Part shown: one piece after another, positions 1 to 9,645 of the stretch
Layout of the letters: each line of letters starts with the position of its first letter
Numbering within the stretch: the stretch's first letter is position 1
DNA from: Boudabousia tangfeifanii
GTDB taxonomy: Bacteria > Actinomycetota > Actinomycetes > Actinomycetales > Actinomycetaceae
NCBI RefSeq assembly: GCF_001856685.1
Contig: NZ_CP017812.1
Span: forward strand, 1,364,001 to 1,428,000
Direction of reading: 5' to 3'
Length of the DNA stretch: 64,000 bases
The notes under the pieces: generated by a model
Databases searched by the model: none
What the model was told of the DNA's origin: nothing
The model's input: only the letters and a program-made list of their open reading frames with translations
Position numbers and translations under genes: made by a program

Positions 1-593
1 AAAAGGGTCGGCAATGCCGGATCAAAACCATAATGCTTAGCAGCTTCTATCCGAGCAGAACTGTCGTCCTCGGCCTTTTGCTTGACTAGCTGTCCAATCG
101 CAGGACGTAAAGGTAGTCCGACTACTTCAGTGATTCCAGCTTTTGCTTTTAGTGGAGTTGAAGCAAAGGTCAAACCAAGTGCTTTAGCGAAACGCGCACC
201 AAGACGATTAGCTAAACCAGGGCGGGCATTTTGCTCATGAATAGCAATGCTGATCCCCATTTTTCGGGCAGCCAAATAAAGTGGAGTTGAGACGTAGCCA
301 CCGAAGCCAACAACCACGTCAGGTTGAAAATCACGGCAAATCTGTTCACAACGCTTAACTGCACGCGACAAGTTCAAGGGAACTTTTAACAAATCAAGGC
401 TCGGTTTACGAGGCAAAGGTACCTTTGGAATGTACTCTAGTTTCACGCCAGCTGCGGGTACCAGCTCAGCCTCCAAACCACTTTGGGTCCCTAACGCGAG
501 TACCTCATCACCCCCAGCTACTAATGCTGCCGCAGTTGCCAATAGTGGGTTAATGTGTCCGGCGGTTCCCCCACCGGCTAGTAGTACCTTCAT
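1..593 (-). CDS. murG: MurG, UDP-GlcNAc:lipid I N-acetylglucosaminyltransferase (partial, C-terminus outside window)
   Basis: Transfers GlcNAc from UDP-GlcNAc to lipid I, giving lipid II on the inner face of the membrane. About 197 N-terminal residues are present. They begin MKVLLAGGGTAGHINP, the glycine-rich acceptor-binding loop of GT28 enzymes, followed by VVGFGGYVSTP (about residues 95-105) and HEQNARPGLANR (about 125-136), all MurG hallmarks. The ATG at 593 is preceded by a TAGGAGG ribosome binding site. The gene follows ftsW by 8 bases and is the last dcw gene visible. The reading frame is open to base 1, so the UDP-sugar-binding C-terminal domain lies outside the window. Confidence 0.97.
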   Translation of the reverse strand, partial: MKVLLAGGGTAGHINPLLATAAALVAGGDEVLALGTQSGLEAELVPAAGVKLEYIPKVPLPRKPSLDLLKVPLNLSRAVKRCEQICRDFQPDVVVGFGGYVSTPLYLAARKMGISIAIHEQNARPGLANRLGARFAKALGLTFASTPLKAKAGITEVVGLPLRPAIGQLVKQKAEDDSSARIEAAKHYGFDPALPTL

Positions 594-601
594 TCGTCCT
601 C

Positions 602-1867
602 CTATGATTTGGCAGTACGTGACAAGACACTATTGACTCGTTTGGCACTGCGCGCCCGAGTAGAAAACACTAGTTTAGCCCCGGGGACACTCTTCGCTGC
701 GGCCAAGACGATCCCCATCCCAGCCAAAGTGGACAACAAGGCGGAGAACCCACGCGAAATGAATGGTAAAGGAACACCTAGGACCGGCAAAACACCAATT
801 ACTACCCCAATGTTAACTGCCGCTTGAAAACTGATCCACACCCCCATGCCGAGGCAAACGAAACGAAGCCAAGGAACTTGCTGAAGCCAAGCCACTTGGA
901 AAATGGCATACATCAATAAGAAAAATATTGCGAGGACGGCAAGGCCACCTAGAAAGCCATATTCCTCGGCTAAAACGGCAAAAACGTAGTCGGAATCGGC
1001 GGTAGGCAAACGTAACCATTTTTCTCGAGACCCGCCCGGCCCAACACCTGCAAGTCCGCCATTACCGATCGCCCAAAGAGCATGATCAGATTGCTCTGGC
1101 CCAGTTTTTTCTTCAGTCACGGCCATACCAAAAATGGACATTACCTTCTTCGACACGCGAGCTAAACGAGTCGGATTATGCATCACACCATAAGCACCAG
1201 CAGCGACCCCGACAATAACTAGGAAGCCTAAATATTGTATTTTGGCGCCGTACATCAGGATCATAATAAAGAAAATCACTACGAAAATGATGGAAGAGCC
1301 CATATCGCCGCATAGTATTACTGGCCCCACTCCAAGTATTAAAAGCCCCGTAAGGTAAACGTAGGCATTTACCCCTTGGCGCAAGTCCAAAGGGAATCTA
1401 GTCAAAAGAAGTGAAAGAGCCATAATAAAGGCTAACTTTAAAAGTTCAGATGGCTGTACATCACCCAGCATCGGAATAGTTAGCCAGTTACGGTTACCAC
1501 CGATCTCTTTACCGATGAAAAAAGTTAGAATCTGTAGCGCGAAGGCGAAAGGGAAAACAATATAGGTGGAAGCTTCTAGCAACCAAACCGGCAGCTTTGA
1601 AACAATAGTCAAAGCTAAAAATCCCACTAAATAGTAAAGCAAGTTTTTGCCCATACCGACATAAAACTCATGCCAGTTGCTCAGCAAACGAACCGAGCTG
1701 GCGGAATAGACCAGCGCCATGCCCATAGCGGAAAGCAAAATTACACAGGAAAGAATTATGTAAAAATAATGCGCCGAAGGCTCAGGCCCATTTTCCTCGG
1801 CTTGCAACATCGTCGGTGGGAAATTGTTGCGAGTCATTTTTTCTTTCCAAGTATTTAGTCGGCTCAT
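602..1867 (-). CDS. ftsW: FtsW, septal peptidoglycan polymerase (SEDS family)
   Basis: A SEDS glycosyltransferase that polymerises lipid II at the septum together with the transpeptidase FtsI. The 421-residue protein has about ten hydrophobic segments and the family signatures GDVQPSELLKLAF (about residue 133) and GVPLPFISRG near the C-terminus. The NGGLAGVGPGGSREK loop is also typical. Its ATG overlaps the murD stop as ATGA (1864-1867), so it is probably translationally coupled. A second in-frame ATG lies at residue 11 and cannot be excluded. Its place between murD and murG matches the actinobacterial dcw order and argues for FtsW rather than the elongation paralogue RodA. Confidence 0.96.
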   Translation of the reverse strand: MSRLNTWKEKMTRNNFPPTMLQAEENGPEPSAHYFYIILSCVILLSAMGMALVYSASSVRLLSNWHEFYVGMGKNLLYYLVGFLALTIVSKLPVWLLEASTYIVFPFAFALQILTFFIGKEIGGNRNWLTIPMLGDVQPSELLKLAFIMALSLLLTRFPLDLRQGVNAYVYLTGLLILGVGPVILCGDMGSSIIFVVIFFIMILMYGAKIQYLGFLVIVGVAAGAYGVMHNPTRLARVSKKVMSIFGMAVTEEKTGPEQSDHALWAIGNGGLAGVGPGGSREKWLRLPTADSDYVFAVLAEEYGFLGGLAVLAIFFLLMYAIFQVAWLQQVPWLRFVCLGMGVWISFQAAVNIGVVIGVLPVLGVPLPFISRGFSALLSTLAGMGIVLAAAKSVPGAKLVFSTRARSAKRVNSVLSRTAKS

Positions 1868-3396
1868 GAGCCTGCACCATTTGTATCTTCTGACGAGGGT
1901 GCTAGCGGCATGGTCTGTGCTTCAGCTTGTTGCTCAGCAAGTCGAGCTACCGCCTGCGCAAATGCTTCCCCACGCTGCGCATAGGAATTGAACTGGTCCC
2001 ATGAGGCACAGGCAGGAGCAAGCACAACCGTATCGCCTGGGAGCGAATGTGCTACGCATTCATGGACTACCGACATCATGAAGTCTTCGTGACCGTCGAC
2101 CTCTACTAACGGAATTTGGGGAGCATGCTCTGCAAAGGCTTCCAACCATGCCGAACGATCTTCGCCGATAACTACCACGGAACGTAATCGTGGAGCAACG
2201 CTCTTGACGAGGTCATGGAAATCCTGGCCCTTGGCTAAACCACCAGCAATCCAAACGGCACGTCCCGGAGCGATGCCAGCCAACGATGCAGCAGCTGCAT
2301 GGGCATTGGTAGCCTTAGAATCATCAATCCAGTTAACTTCCGCAACCACTCCCAGGTCACGACGACGGTGACCGGCAAGTTCGAAGGAACGCAAGCCAGC
2401 GGAAACTGCTTCAGGTTCAACGTCTAGTGCTCGAGTTAAGGCAATCGCTGCTAAGGCATCGCTAACCAGTGCTGGGCTTAGCGCCGATGGGCCCAAGTGA
2501 GCGAGATCAGCAAAACTAGCCATGAAAAGTGCTTGGGTTTGACGCTGTGGCAAGTAAGCACGATCGATCAGGTTATCCTCGATAACTCCAATGCCCGAAG
2601 GAGCTGGAGAGCCCAGGGTGAAGGAAATAGCTCGGGCACCTTCAGCAACGTCAGCGTCTTCCACCATTTTGATCACTGCTGCATCAGATTCTGGATAAAC
2701 ACAGGCAGTAATCGTATTTTCGTAAATCTTAGCTTTAGCCTTGGCATAAGCTTCAGTGCTACCATGCCAATCTAAGTGGTCCGCAGCTACGTTCAAGCAA
2801 ACTGACGCAGTTGGCGCCATATCTTGGGCATAAAAAAGTTGGAAACTTGAAAGCTCGACTACTAAGGCATCGTATTCGCCGGTAGCTACTTCAGTTAAGA
2901 TCGAGCGACCGATATTCCCAACCTGAGGTGCCCGGTAACCAGCGGCAGTCAAAATTGCCCCACACATACCCACCGTGGTGGTTTTCCCATTGGTACCGGT
3001 GACACATAGCCAGGGCTGTTTGCCGCCTTGGGCCTGTTGCCAATGCCAGGCAAGTTCGACCTCGGACCAAACCCGACCGGCAGCTAATGCAGGAGCCAAA
3101 AGCTGAGACGAGGGAGGAATCCCTGGGGAAGCTACTACGAGATCGTATTCCTCAGCAACTATTTGCTCACCTAGCTCATTAACCTCACCACCAATGGCAT
3201 TAAACCCAGCGGCTTGAGCTTTGTCTACGGCTGACTGTGATCCGTCGTAGAGGGTGACTTCGATTCCTTGCGAAGTAAGTACTTCGGCAACTGCTAGACC
3301 GGTGGTAGCAGCCCCTAGTACTGCGGCACGCTTCGCTTGGGCGAAGATATTAGTGTCGGGTAGATCGGTAGGCAGATTTTGGAAAGAATTACTCAT
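1864..3396 (-). CDS. murD: MurD, UDP-MurNAc-L-alanine:D-glutamate ligase
   Basis: A cytoplasmic ATP-dependent ligase adding D-glutamate to UDP-MurNAc-L-Ala. The N-terminal Rossmann part (VLGAATTGLAVAE) is followed by the Mur ligase P-loop VTGTNGKTTT near residue 133, then the C-terminal domain with LAPACASWDQF. The open frame extends upstream to 3498, but those 34 residues lie inside mraY and look unlike a MurD N-terminus. The ATG at 3396 overlaps the mraY stop as ATGA and is chosen, giving 510 residues. It overlaps ftsW in the same way downstream. Confidence 0.96.
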   Translation of the reverse strand: MSNSFQNLPTDLPDTNIFAQAKRAAVLGAATTGLAVAEVLTSQGIEVTLYDGSQSAVDKAQAAGFNAIGGEVNELGEQIVAEEYDLVVASPGIPPSSQLLAPALAAGRVWSEVELAWHWQQAQGGKQPWLCVTGTNGKTTTVGMCGAILTAAGYRAPQVGNIGRSILTEVATGEYDALVVELSSFQLFYAQDMAPTASVCLNVAADHLDWHGSTEAYAKAKAKIYENTITACVYPESDAAVIKMVEDADVAEGARAISFTLGSPAPSGIGVIEDNLIDRAYLPQRQTQALFMASFADLAHLGPSALSPALVSDALAAIALTRALDVEPEAVSAGLRSFELAGHRRRDLGVVAEVNWIDDSKATNAHAAAASLAGIAPGRAVWIAGGLAKGQDFHDLVKSVAPRLRSVVVIGEDRSAWLEAFAEHAPQIPLVEVDGHEDFMMSVVHECVAHSLPGDTVVLAPACASWDQFNSYAQRGEAFAQAVARLAEQQAEAQTMPLAPSSEDTNGAGS

Positions 3397-4475
3397 CGGA
3401 CTGTAGCTGCCCATTCTGCGTAGAACAAAATCACCCCGAGGATGGCAAAGACGCCAGCAATCAACCAGAAACGGATAACGATAGTGATTTCCCGCCATCC
3501 CAAAAGTTCAAAGTGATGATGCAATGGTGCCATCTTAAAGACACGTTTTCTGGTGAGTTTGAACGAGGTAATCTGAATAACGTCTGACATGACAATAATG
3601 ACGAATAGCCCGCCAATAATGATTGCCAAGAACTCAGTGTGGGTGAGAATGGATAGCCCAGCAACCGCAGCACCAAGTGCTAGCGAACCAGTGTCGCCCA
3701 TAAAGATCTGGGCAGGAGCAGCGTTCCACCAGAGGAAACCAAAACAGGCTCCCACAATAGCTGCTGAAACAATTGTTAAGCCCAGTGGATTAGAGGTTTG
3801 ATAACACCCGAGAGAGTCTACCTTGGTGCAATCTTGGTAATACTGCCAAATCGAAATAAACGTATAGGCACCGAAGACAACCATTGAGCTACCAGTCGCG
3901 AGGCCGTCGAGTCCATCGGTGAGATTTACTGCGTTGGACCACGCGGCTACCAGAAGATTCACCCACAGGATCATGAGCACAATGCCAAGGCCCATACCCC
4001 AAGTAGCCAAATCAAAATTCGTATCCCGTACGATTGAAATCGCGGTTGAAGCAGGCGTTCGACCATCTGGGGCTTCGATTAAGGTGGCCCCAAGGGCAAA
4101 GATAGTACCAACCAAAACTTGGCCAATAATCTTGGCCAGTGGGTTCAAGCCCAAAGATCTTTGTTTACTAATCTTGGTGAAATCATCAACAAAGCCAATG
4201 ACTCCAGCCCCAACAAAAAGCCACATGAGAAGCACGGATGATAATGCCGGCCATCTCCCAGCAAAAGCATAGGCGCTAAGCCAACCAACGAGAGTGGCAA
4301 AAATAATCATGACGCCACCCATGGTGGGCGTACCGCGTTTGGTCAAGTGCTCAGTCGGGCCATCTTGGCGAATGAATTGACCATACTGGCGTTTGATTAG
4401 GAACTTAATATAAAAGGGAGTGCCAAACAAGGAAACTACGAGCGAGATTCCTAGGGCGATCAAAATTGCCATCAT
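3393..4475 (-). CDS. mraY: MraY, phospho-MurNAc-pentapeptide translocase
   Basis: An integral membrane enzyme that transfers phospho-MurNAc-pentapeptide to undecaprenyl phosphate, forming lipid I. The 360 residues contain about ten membrane spans. Family motifs are TPTMGGVMI, FVDDFTKI (catalytic Asp pair near residue 97), NAVNLTDGLDGLA, FMGDTGSLALG and MAPLHHHFELLGW. The protein starts MM; the first ATG (4475) overlaps the murF stop as ATGA. It sits between murF and murD in the normal dcw order and has the usual length. Confidence 0.98.
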   Translation of the reverse strand: MMAILIALGISLVVSLFGTPFYIKFLIKRQYGQFIRQDGPTEHLTKRGTPTMGGVMIIFATLVGWLSAYAFAGRWPALSSVLLMWLFVGAGVIGFVDDFTKISKQRSLGLNPLAKIIGQVLVGTIFALGATLIEAPDGRTPASTAISIVRDTNFDLATWGMGLGIVLMILWVNLLVAAWSNAVNLTDGLDGLATGSSMVVFGAYTFISIWQYYQDCTKVDSLGCYQTSNPLGLTIVSAAIVGACFGFLWWNAAPAQIFMGDTGSLALGAAVAGLSILTHTEFLAIIIGGLFVIIVMSDVIQITSFKLTRKRVFKMAPLHHHFELLGWREITIVIRFWLIAGVFAILGVILFYAEWAATVR

Positions 4476-5953
4476 TTGATTAGTTCTCCCTTTGCCAGTT
4501 CCTCAGCTAACTGATAAACGTTCGAATATTGCGAGCCTTTAACTAAAACAGTATCACCAGCGCGAAGAGTTTGAGCGAGAGCCTCACGGGCGGTGGCTAG
4601 GTCATCGCAATATTTGCTGGGAATCTTTCCAGTAAGAGCTTCATGCAAGGGCTTTGCACGCTCACCTACGATCACCGTCTGAGCTACCCCAGATTCTTCT
4701 AGGACTGTTGCTAATTCGGCGTGAAGTTCATCAGAAGTCGGGCCAAGTTCCAACATCTGTCCAAGCACTGCCACCAATCTGCCATTAGCTTCAAGTGGCC
4801 CAAGATGCGCAAGTGCACTGATCCCGGCACGCATAGAATCAGGGTTGGCATTGTATGCATCGTCAAGCACCTGCACCCCATTAACACTAAAAATGTGCAT
4901 CCGGTGAGGGCTGATCGCTCCTGCCTGCTCTAATCCATAAACTACCTGAGCTAGGGTCAACCCCATAGCAAAGGCAGCACCGGCGGCAGCAAGAGCGTTA
5001 GCAACATGGTGTTGCCCCACAATCTGCAACTTCACCTGAGCACTCTGGTCTGCCCAATGCAAAGTAAAGGTTGGATGGCCAATTGCATCTAAGGAAATAT
5101 CGGTGGCCCATAAATCAACTGAGGTTGGTTCATAGGACAAATCAGGATTGTTGTCTGGATTAATGAAATCAACCTGGGTGCCTCGAACACTAGGGGCCGA
5201 GATCATTTCCTGTCCACTTGGCGAAAACCAAATCACGCGATCAGGTGCCATAGCAGCCATTTTCACCACTTGGGGATCGTCAGCGTTCAGAACCGCAATT
5301 CCCGTTGGGCGTAGTCCAGAAACCAGTTCCGCTTTAGTTTTTGCTACCATTTCGTAGGTCCCGAAACCGCCAAGATGAGCTCGTCCAACCATTAATACTA
5401 CGGCGACATCGAGCGGCACCAAGCTGGTCAAGTAAGCTAGATTTCCCGGACCATCAGCGCCCATTTCCAAAACGGTAAAAGCAGTTTTAGCCTCAGTTTT
5501 TAGGGCAGTTAATGGCATCCCAACTTCATTGTTAAAAGACCGGAGGTTCGAAACAGTTGGCGCAACGGCTGCTAAAGATTGTGCTAGAAGATCCTTAGTA
5601 GTTGTCTTTCCAGCCGAACCTGTCACACCACAAACTTGAAGTTCTGGGTTTAGTGAGCGACACTGTGCCAAGTGGAACTTTGCCACTTGCCCTAAAGCGC
5701 GAGTCGTATCCGCAACTAAGATTGTCGGAAGAGGCCAGTTACCTGGCTTAGAAACAAGGGCAGCTACCGCCCCATTTTCTTTTGCAGCAGTAAGGTAGTC
5801 GTGTCCGTCTGCCTTTTCTCCTTCGCGCGCCACATAGAGACTACCGGGAATAACTTCGCGGGAGTCGGTCACGACATTGGCAGCTAAAAAACAGTTTTCT
5901 CCAGTTAACTGGCCACCTAGAAAATCTGCGAGAGTTGCGAGATCAACATTCAT
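4472..5953 (-). CDS. murF: MurF, UDP-MurNAc-tripeptide:D-alanyl-D-alanine ligase
   Basis: Adds D-Ala-D-Ala to the UDP-MurNAc-tripeptide in the cytoplasm. The P-loop VTGSAGKTTT (about residue 115), the central LEMGADGPGN motif and the late DDAYNANPDSM motif are typical of MurF. The frame is open to 6043, but the extra 30 residues overlap murE and are atypical. The ATG at 5953 (MNVDLATLADFL) gives a normal N-terminus and a 493-residue protein, overlapping the murE end by 11 bases. It is part of the continuous mur block. Confidence 0.96.
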   Translation of the reverse strand: MNVDLATLADFLGGQLTGENCFLAANVVTDSREVIPGSLYVAREGEKADGHDYLTAAKENGAVAALVSKPGNWPLPTILVADTTRALGQVAKFHLAQCRSLNPELQVCGVTGSAGKTTTKDLLAQSLAAVAPTVSNLRSFNNEVGMPLTALKTEAKTAFTVLEMGADGPGNLAYLTSLVPLDVAVVLMVGRAHLGGFGTYEMVAKTKAELVSGLRPTGIAVLNADDPQVVKMAAMAPDRVIWFSPSGQEMISAPSVRGTQVDFINPDNNPDLSYEPTSVDLWATDISLDAIGHPTFTLHWADQSAQVKLQIVGQHHVANALAAAGAAFAMGLTLAQVVYGLEQAGAISPHRMHIFSVNGVQVLDDAYNANPDSMRAGISALAHLGPLEANGRLVAVLGQMLELGPTSDELHAELATVLEESGVAQTVIVGERAKPLHEALTGKIPSKYCDDLATAREALAQTLRAGDTVLVKGSQYSNVYQLAEELAKGELIK

Positions 5954-7589
5954 GGGATTCTTCTCCACTTGCGTAATAATCAACAACCACTTGGTTGTCA
6001 TCCAAATGTACGGGCACACCAGCCACCATTTGGATGGTTTCATGGCCGCGACCAGCTAAAAGTACCGTATCTTGAGGCGTGGCGAGTTTTAAGGCCGTAA
6101 TGATGGCTTTTTCACGACCATCGATTTCTAGGACAACGGCAGATTCACGGGTGTGATCTGGAGTAGCCAAGAGTTCTTTGGCGACTTTAAAGGACACCGG
6201 CTCATTAGGACAACCAGCTAGAACTTCTTTACGAATCTGTGCCGGATCTTCGTCGTAGGGATCGTCCTCGGTAACGAGCGCTACCTCAGCATGTGCACAA
6301 ACTGTTTGTCCCATATCTGCACGCTTACCACGGTCTCGCTCACCAGTAGCCCCAAAGACTACCAACATATTGCCCTCTGTTCGATCACGTAAAGCGGCAA
6401 TCGCTCCAGTCAAAGCATCGGTCGTATGAGCATAGTCAACCACAACTAAAGGAGTAGTATCAGTGCGTCCTTGCGCTACTTGCATGCGACCAGGCACCTG
6501 TGCTGAATGAGCAATCGCATCAGCAGCCAGTTGCGGCTCTACTCCCCCAGCAATTGCCATCACAATAGCCATCGCAGTGTTTTCCACATTGTAGTTGCCA
6601 GGAAGCGGCGCTAGGGCTGATACCACCTGCCCTTGCGGACCGTGAAGTTCAAAATGTGTCCCGCGATGATCTTCACTCGCCTGCAAGTTTTTTGCAGTCC
6701 AATCAGCGACTTTTTCTACCGCGACAGTAACTACATCTATTTCGGATGTTTTTGCAAGCTTTTGTCCCCATTCATCGTCAATACAGACAACTCCTTGCGT
6801 GGCATATTTGGGGGTAAATAGTTTAGCTTTGGCTTGGAAGTAGTCTTCCATGGTGCCGTGGAAATCTAGGTGATCACGCTGTAGATTCAAAAAACCGACC
6901 ACTTTGAACTTAGTGGCATTAACTCTCCCAAGTTCGAGTGCGTGCGAGGAAACTTCGATCGCTAGTTGCGGTACTGATTTTTCTTTGGCATACGCTAAAA
7001 GTTGTTGTAGAAGTGGTGCTTCTACGCTGGTTCGCACGCTAGGGATTTTAGCGCCACCAATTTCAACGGCTACCGTCCCGATCACTCCACATTGCTTAGT
7101 CTCTACTAATGGCTGGTCTTGTGCTTGCGGATTGTTTTTCGCTCCCAAGGCTGCCCGAAGCAAATAGGTGGTAGTAGTTTTTCCGTTCGTTCCAGTGACC
7201 CCATAAACTGCTACTGCTTGACTCGGGCTTGAGAAAATTTGGGCGGCAACTTCTCCGGCGATTTGTCGTGGCTGTGGATGGGTCAGAACCACGAAGTCCT
7301 TTGGAAGTTCACCTGCTTCGAAAGCCTGTTCGGCTCCCGCTGGGTCGGTTAATACGGCCGTCGCCCCTAGTTTCAGCGCCCCAGCAAGGTATTTAATTCC
7401 ATGGGTTTTCGCCCCTGGCAAGGCGATAAATAAGCCTTGCGGAAGTACCTGTTGGGAGTCTAAGGAAACTTGCTTAATAACGGTCTGTTGTTCCCCTTGT
7501 AGGCAAGCTAAACCATGCGTTTGACATAGTTCGGCAATAGTTACTCCCTCATTGGATACTGGAGCGAAATCGCGGAAGGCCATAGACAT
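5943..7589 (-). CDS. murE: MurE, UDP-MurNAc-L-Ala-D-Glu ligase, third-residue adding (probably L-lysine or L-ornithine)
   Basis: Adds the diamino acid at position 3 of the peptidoglycan stem. The P-loop VTGTNGKTTTTYLL lies at about residues 131-144, the RDHLDFHGT motif follows, and FGATGERDRGKR is in the C-terminal part. The substrate-selecting motif, DNPR in meso-diaminopimelate-adding enzymes, reads DDPY here (residues 442-445, then DEDP). Loss of the arginine is the pattern of lysine- or ornithine-adding enzymes, so the substrate is inferred to be L-Lys or L-Orn. ATG at 7589 follows AAGGTAG; a second ATG lies two codons later. ftsI ends 65 bases upstream. Confidence 0.95.
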   Translation of the reverse strand: MSMAFRDFAPVSNEGVTIAELCQTHGLACLQGEQQTVIKQVSLDSQQVLPQGLFIALPGAKTHGIKYLAGALKLGATAVLTDPAGAEQAFEAGELPKDFVVLTHPQPRQIAGEVAAQIFSSPSQAVAVYGVTGTNGKTTTTYLLRAALGAKNNPQAQDQPLVETKQCGVIGTVAVEIGGAKIPSVRTSVEAPLLQQLLAYAKEKSVPQLAIEVSSHALELGRVNATKFKVVGFLNLQRDHLDFHGTMEDYFQAKAKLFTPKYATQGVVCIDDEWGQKLAKTSEIDVVTVAVEKVADWTAKNLQASEDHRGTHFELHGPQGQVVSALAPLPGNYNVENTAMAIVMAIAGGVEPQLAADAIAHSAQVPGRMQVAQGRTDTTPLVVVDYAHTTDALTGAIAALRDRTEGNMLVVFGATGERDRGKRADMGQTVCAHAEVALVTEDDPYDEDPAQIRKEVLAGCPNEPVSFKVAKELLATPDHTRESAVVLEIDGREKAIITALKLATPQDTVLLAGRGHETIQMVAGVPVHLDDNQVVVDYYASGEESHEC

Positions 7590-7654
7590 GTTTCTACCTT
7601 AAAGCATTAGTGATTTAGATGAACGACAGACACCCGATGAAAACAAATTCATAC

Positions 7655-9625
7655 TCACTCAACCTTTAGGGGGAAGAGGTCGGGGCCATCTTCTGATGGG
7701 CGAACTCCCAACGTTTGCATAGTCCGCAGTGCTAGTTGTTTAAAGGCGGGTACCGCCACGACACCACCATAAACACCGCTCTTTGGCCGGTAGGCTACCA
7801 CTAGTACCGCCGCTACTGGGTTTTCGGCTGGCAAGATGCCACCGAAAGAAGCCACTACCCCGCTCTCATTTGGGTTCTTAGAAAGGAGTTCGGAAGTACC
7901 ACTCTTACCTGCGACGTTATAGCCATCGAGTCTTGCCTCTGGTGCGGTACCTTCTTCAGTGACCACGCCTTCCATCATGCGCACTAGTTCTTTGGCGGTT
8001 TTTTCGCTGATTACGCGTTTTGGCTGGCCGAGGTCGACCTTCTCATAATGACCATCTGGTTTGGTATAGCCATCGACTAGATGAACTTTGTTCTTAACCC
8101 CGCCATTGCCAATGGTGGCCAACATATTTACCACCTGCAAAGGTGTGGTGTTAAAGCCTTGTCCGAACATGGTGGCATAGCGAGTACGTCCGCCCCATTT
8201 GTCGTATTTGGGCAAGATGCCTGCACTTTCGTCGGTTAGCTGTACCCCAGTTTTTTCTCCCCAGCCGAAAGCGCGCATGAGATTGTAGCGAGCTTCATCG
8301 CTAACTTTGTCGCCGATTTGCACGGTACCAGTGTTGGAAGACTCGGCAATGATTCCGGCCGCTGTCATATTGATAGCTGGGTGCTGGTGTGAGTCTTGGA
8401 AGGTTTCCCCATTAGGCATAGTGATCTTGCCGTACGACATGACCGGCGTTAGCGGAGTAATTTTTGCTTCTTCAAGTGCCTGCGCCACGGTAACCACCTT
8501 GGCGGTTGAACCGGGTGGATAGGTTGCTGACGCGGCACGAGAGCTGAACAGTACCGGAGTGCCCGGTTTCGCGTTTTGGGGGTTTACTACCCCAGAATCA
8601 CCAATCGCCAATAGACGACCGGTTTTAACTTCTTCCACTAGGGCTACCACCCAATCAGGCTGGAAGCGTTCCTTAGTTTCATCTGCGACTTTTTGAGCGA
8701 AAGCATTTAGATCGGCATTAATCGTTAGGTGCACATCGGTTCCAGGCACTGCGGGAGTTTCATGTTCTTCACCGCCGGGGATCACCGCCCCGTTGCCACC
8801 GATTTCTGCTTCCCAGTAACCTGGGGTTGCTTTCAAAACGTTTTGTTCTAGTTTTTCAATCCCTGTCACCCCAACCCGCTTTGGCGCACCTTCCGGAGTT
8901 TTGGTGGCTGGATAGGCAAAAGTACCAATAATGTTTGCGGCAATGTCTCCACGTGGATACAAGCGTTGCGACTTTTCAATCGTTTTAATCCCAACAATAT
9001 GCAAATCATTAATTTGTCGAGCTACTTCTGGGGTTAAGTCTTTAGCAACTAGTTGGTAGTTACGGCGATATTGGTTGCGATATTTGGTATTTCCCTTGGC
9101 GCGTTCTTGGTTAACCTTATTTTCTTCCGCCTCTGCTTCTTCATAAGAATGCGGATTCTGAGTCAGCATGCCACCAAGCTCTGCAGGGTTCATTTTTAGC
9201 AAGGGGGCAAGCTGTTTGGCGGCTGCCAAAGGGCCACGACCAATAATTTCGCGATGAACTTTACCGTTTTCATCCTCGGTCTTTTTAATCTGAACGTAGG
9301 AGCTAAGGTTAACTGGGTCGGCAACCAAATCGTAACGGGTCGATGAGGAGGCAAGTACCTGCCCAGTTGAATCATAGATTTTTCCGCGTTCTGCGGTTAA
9401 AACTTGACCCACCATGCGATTCCGAATGCCTTCTTGTGCATAGCTTTGTCCGTATACAACTTGGACAAAAAATAGCACGACAGTTAGACCCAAAAAAGCC
9501 ATTCCGAAAAGCCCAACCAAAAGAGTTAGGCGAGGGCGAGAAATAGTTCCGCGAGGATAAGGACGCAAAGCCTGAACAAGATTTCGGAATCCCGCAAGGA
9601 TGAATTCTTTCAACCAGGCAATCAT
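7655..9625 (-). CDS. ftsI: FtsI/PBP3, septal peptidoglycan transpeptidase
   Basis: A class B penicillin-binding protein that cross-links septal peptidoglycan. One N-terminal membrane anchor (about residues 33-55) is followed by a dimerisation/pedestal domain and the transpeptidase domain. Its motifs are STAK (catalytic Ser about 371), SSN (about 428) and KSGT (about 573). No PASTA repeats are seen. The frame opens with GTG at 9631, but AGGAGG is only 3 bases from it and 9 bases from the ATG at 9625, so the ATG is preferred (656 residues). It lies between ftsL and murE as expected. Confidence 0.95.
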   Translation of the reverse strand: MIAWLKEFILAGFRNLVQALRPYPRGTISRPRLTLLVGLFGMAFLGLTVVLFFVQVVYGQSYAQEGIRNRMVGQVLTAERGKIYDSTGQVLASSSTRYDLVADPVNLSSYVQIKKTEDENGKVHREIIGRGPLAAAKQLAPLLKMNPAELGGMLTQNPHSYEEAEAEENKVNQERAKGNTKYRNQYRRNYQLVAKDLTPEVARQINDLHIVGIKTIEKSQRLYPRGDIAANIIGTFAYPATKTPEGAPKRVGVTGIEKLEQNVLKATPGYWEAEIGGNGAVIPGGEEHETPAVPGTDVHLTINADLNAFAQKVADETKERFQPDWVVALVEEVKTGRLLAIGDSGVVNPQNAKPGTPVLFSSRAASATYPPGSTAKVVTVAQALEEAKITPLTPVMSYGKITMPNGETFQDSHQHPAINMTAAGIIAESSNTGTVQIGDKVSDEARYNLMRAFGWGEKTGVQLTDESAGILPKYDKWGGRTRYATMFGQGFNTTPLQVVNMLATIGNGGVKNKVHLVDGYTKPDGHYEKVDLGQPKRVISEKTAKELVRMMEGVVTEEGTAPEARLDGYNVAGKSGTSELLSKNPNESGVVASFGGILPAENPVAAVLVVAYRPKSGVYGGVVAVPAFKQLALRTMQTLGVRPSEDGPDLFPLKVE

Positions 9626-9645
9626 TAGCACCCGCCTCCTACTAT

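Noticed and set aside
3397..3498. N-terminal extension of murD into mraY
   Set aside because: The extra residues are unlike MurD, and the ATG at 3396 forms an ATGA overlap with the mraY stop.
5954..6043. N-terminal extension of murF into murE
   Set aside because: The extension overlaps the end of murE, and the start at 5953 gives the normal MurF N-terminus.
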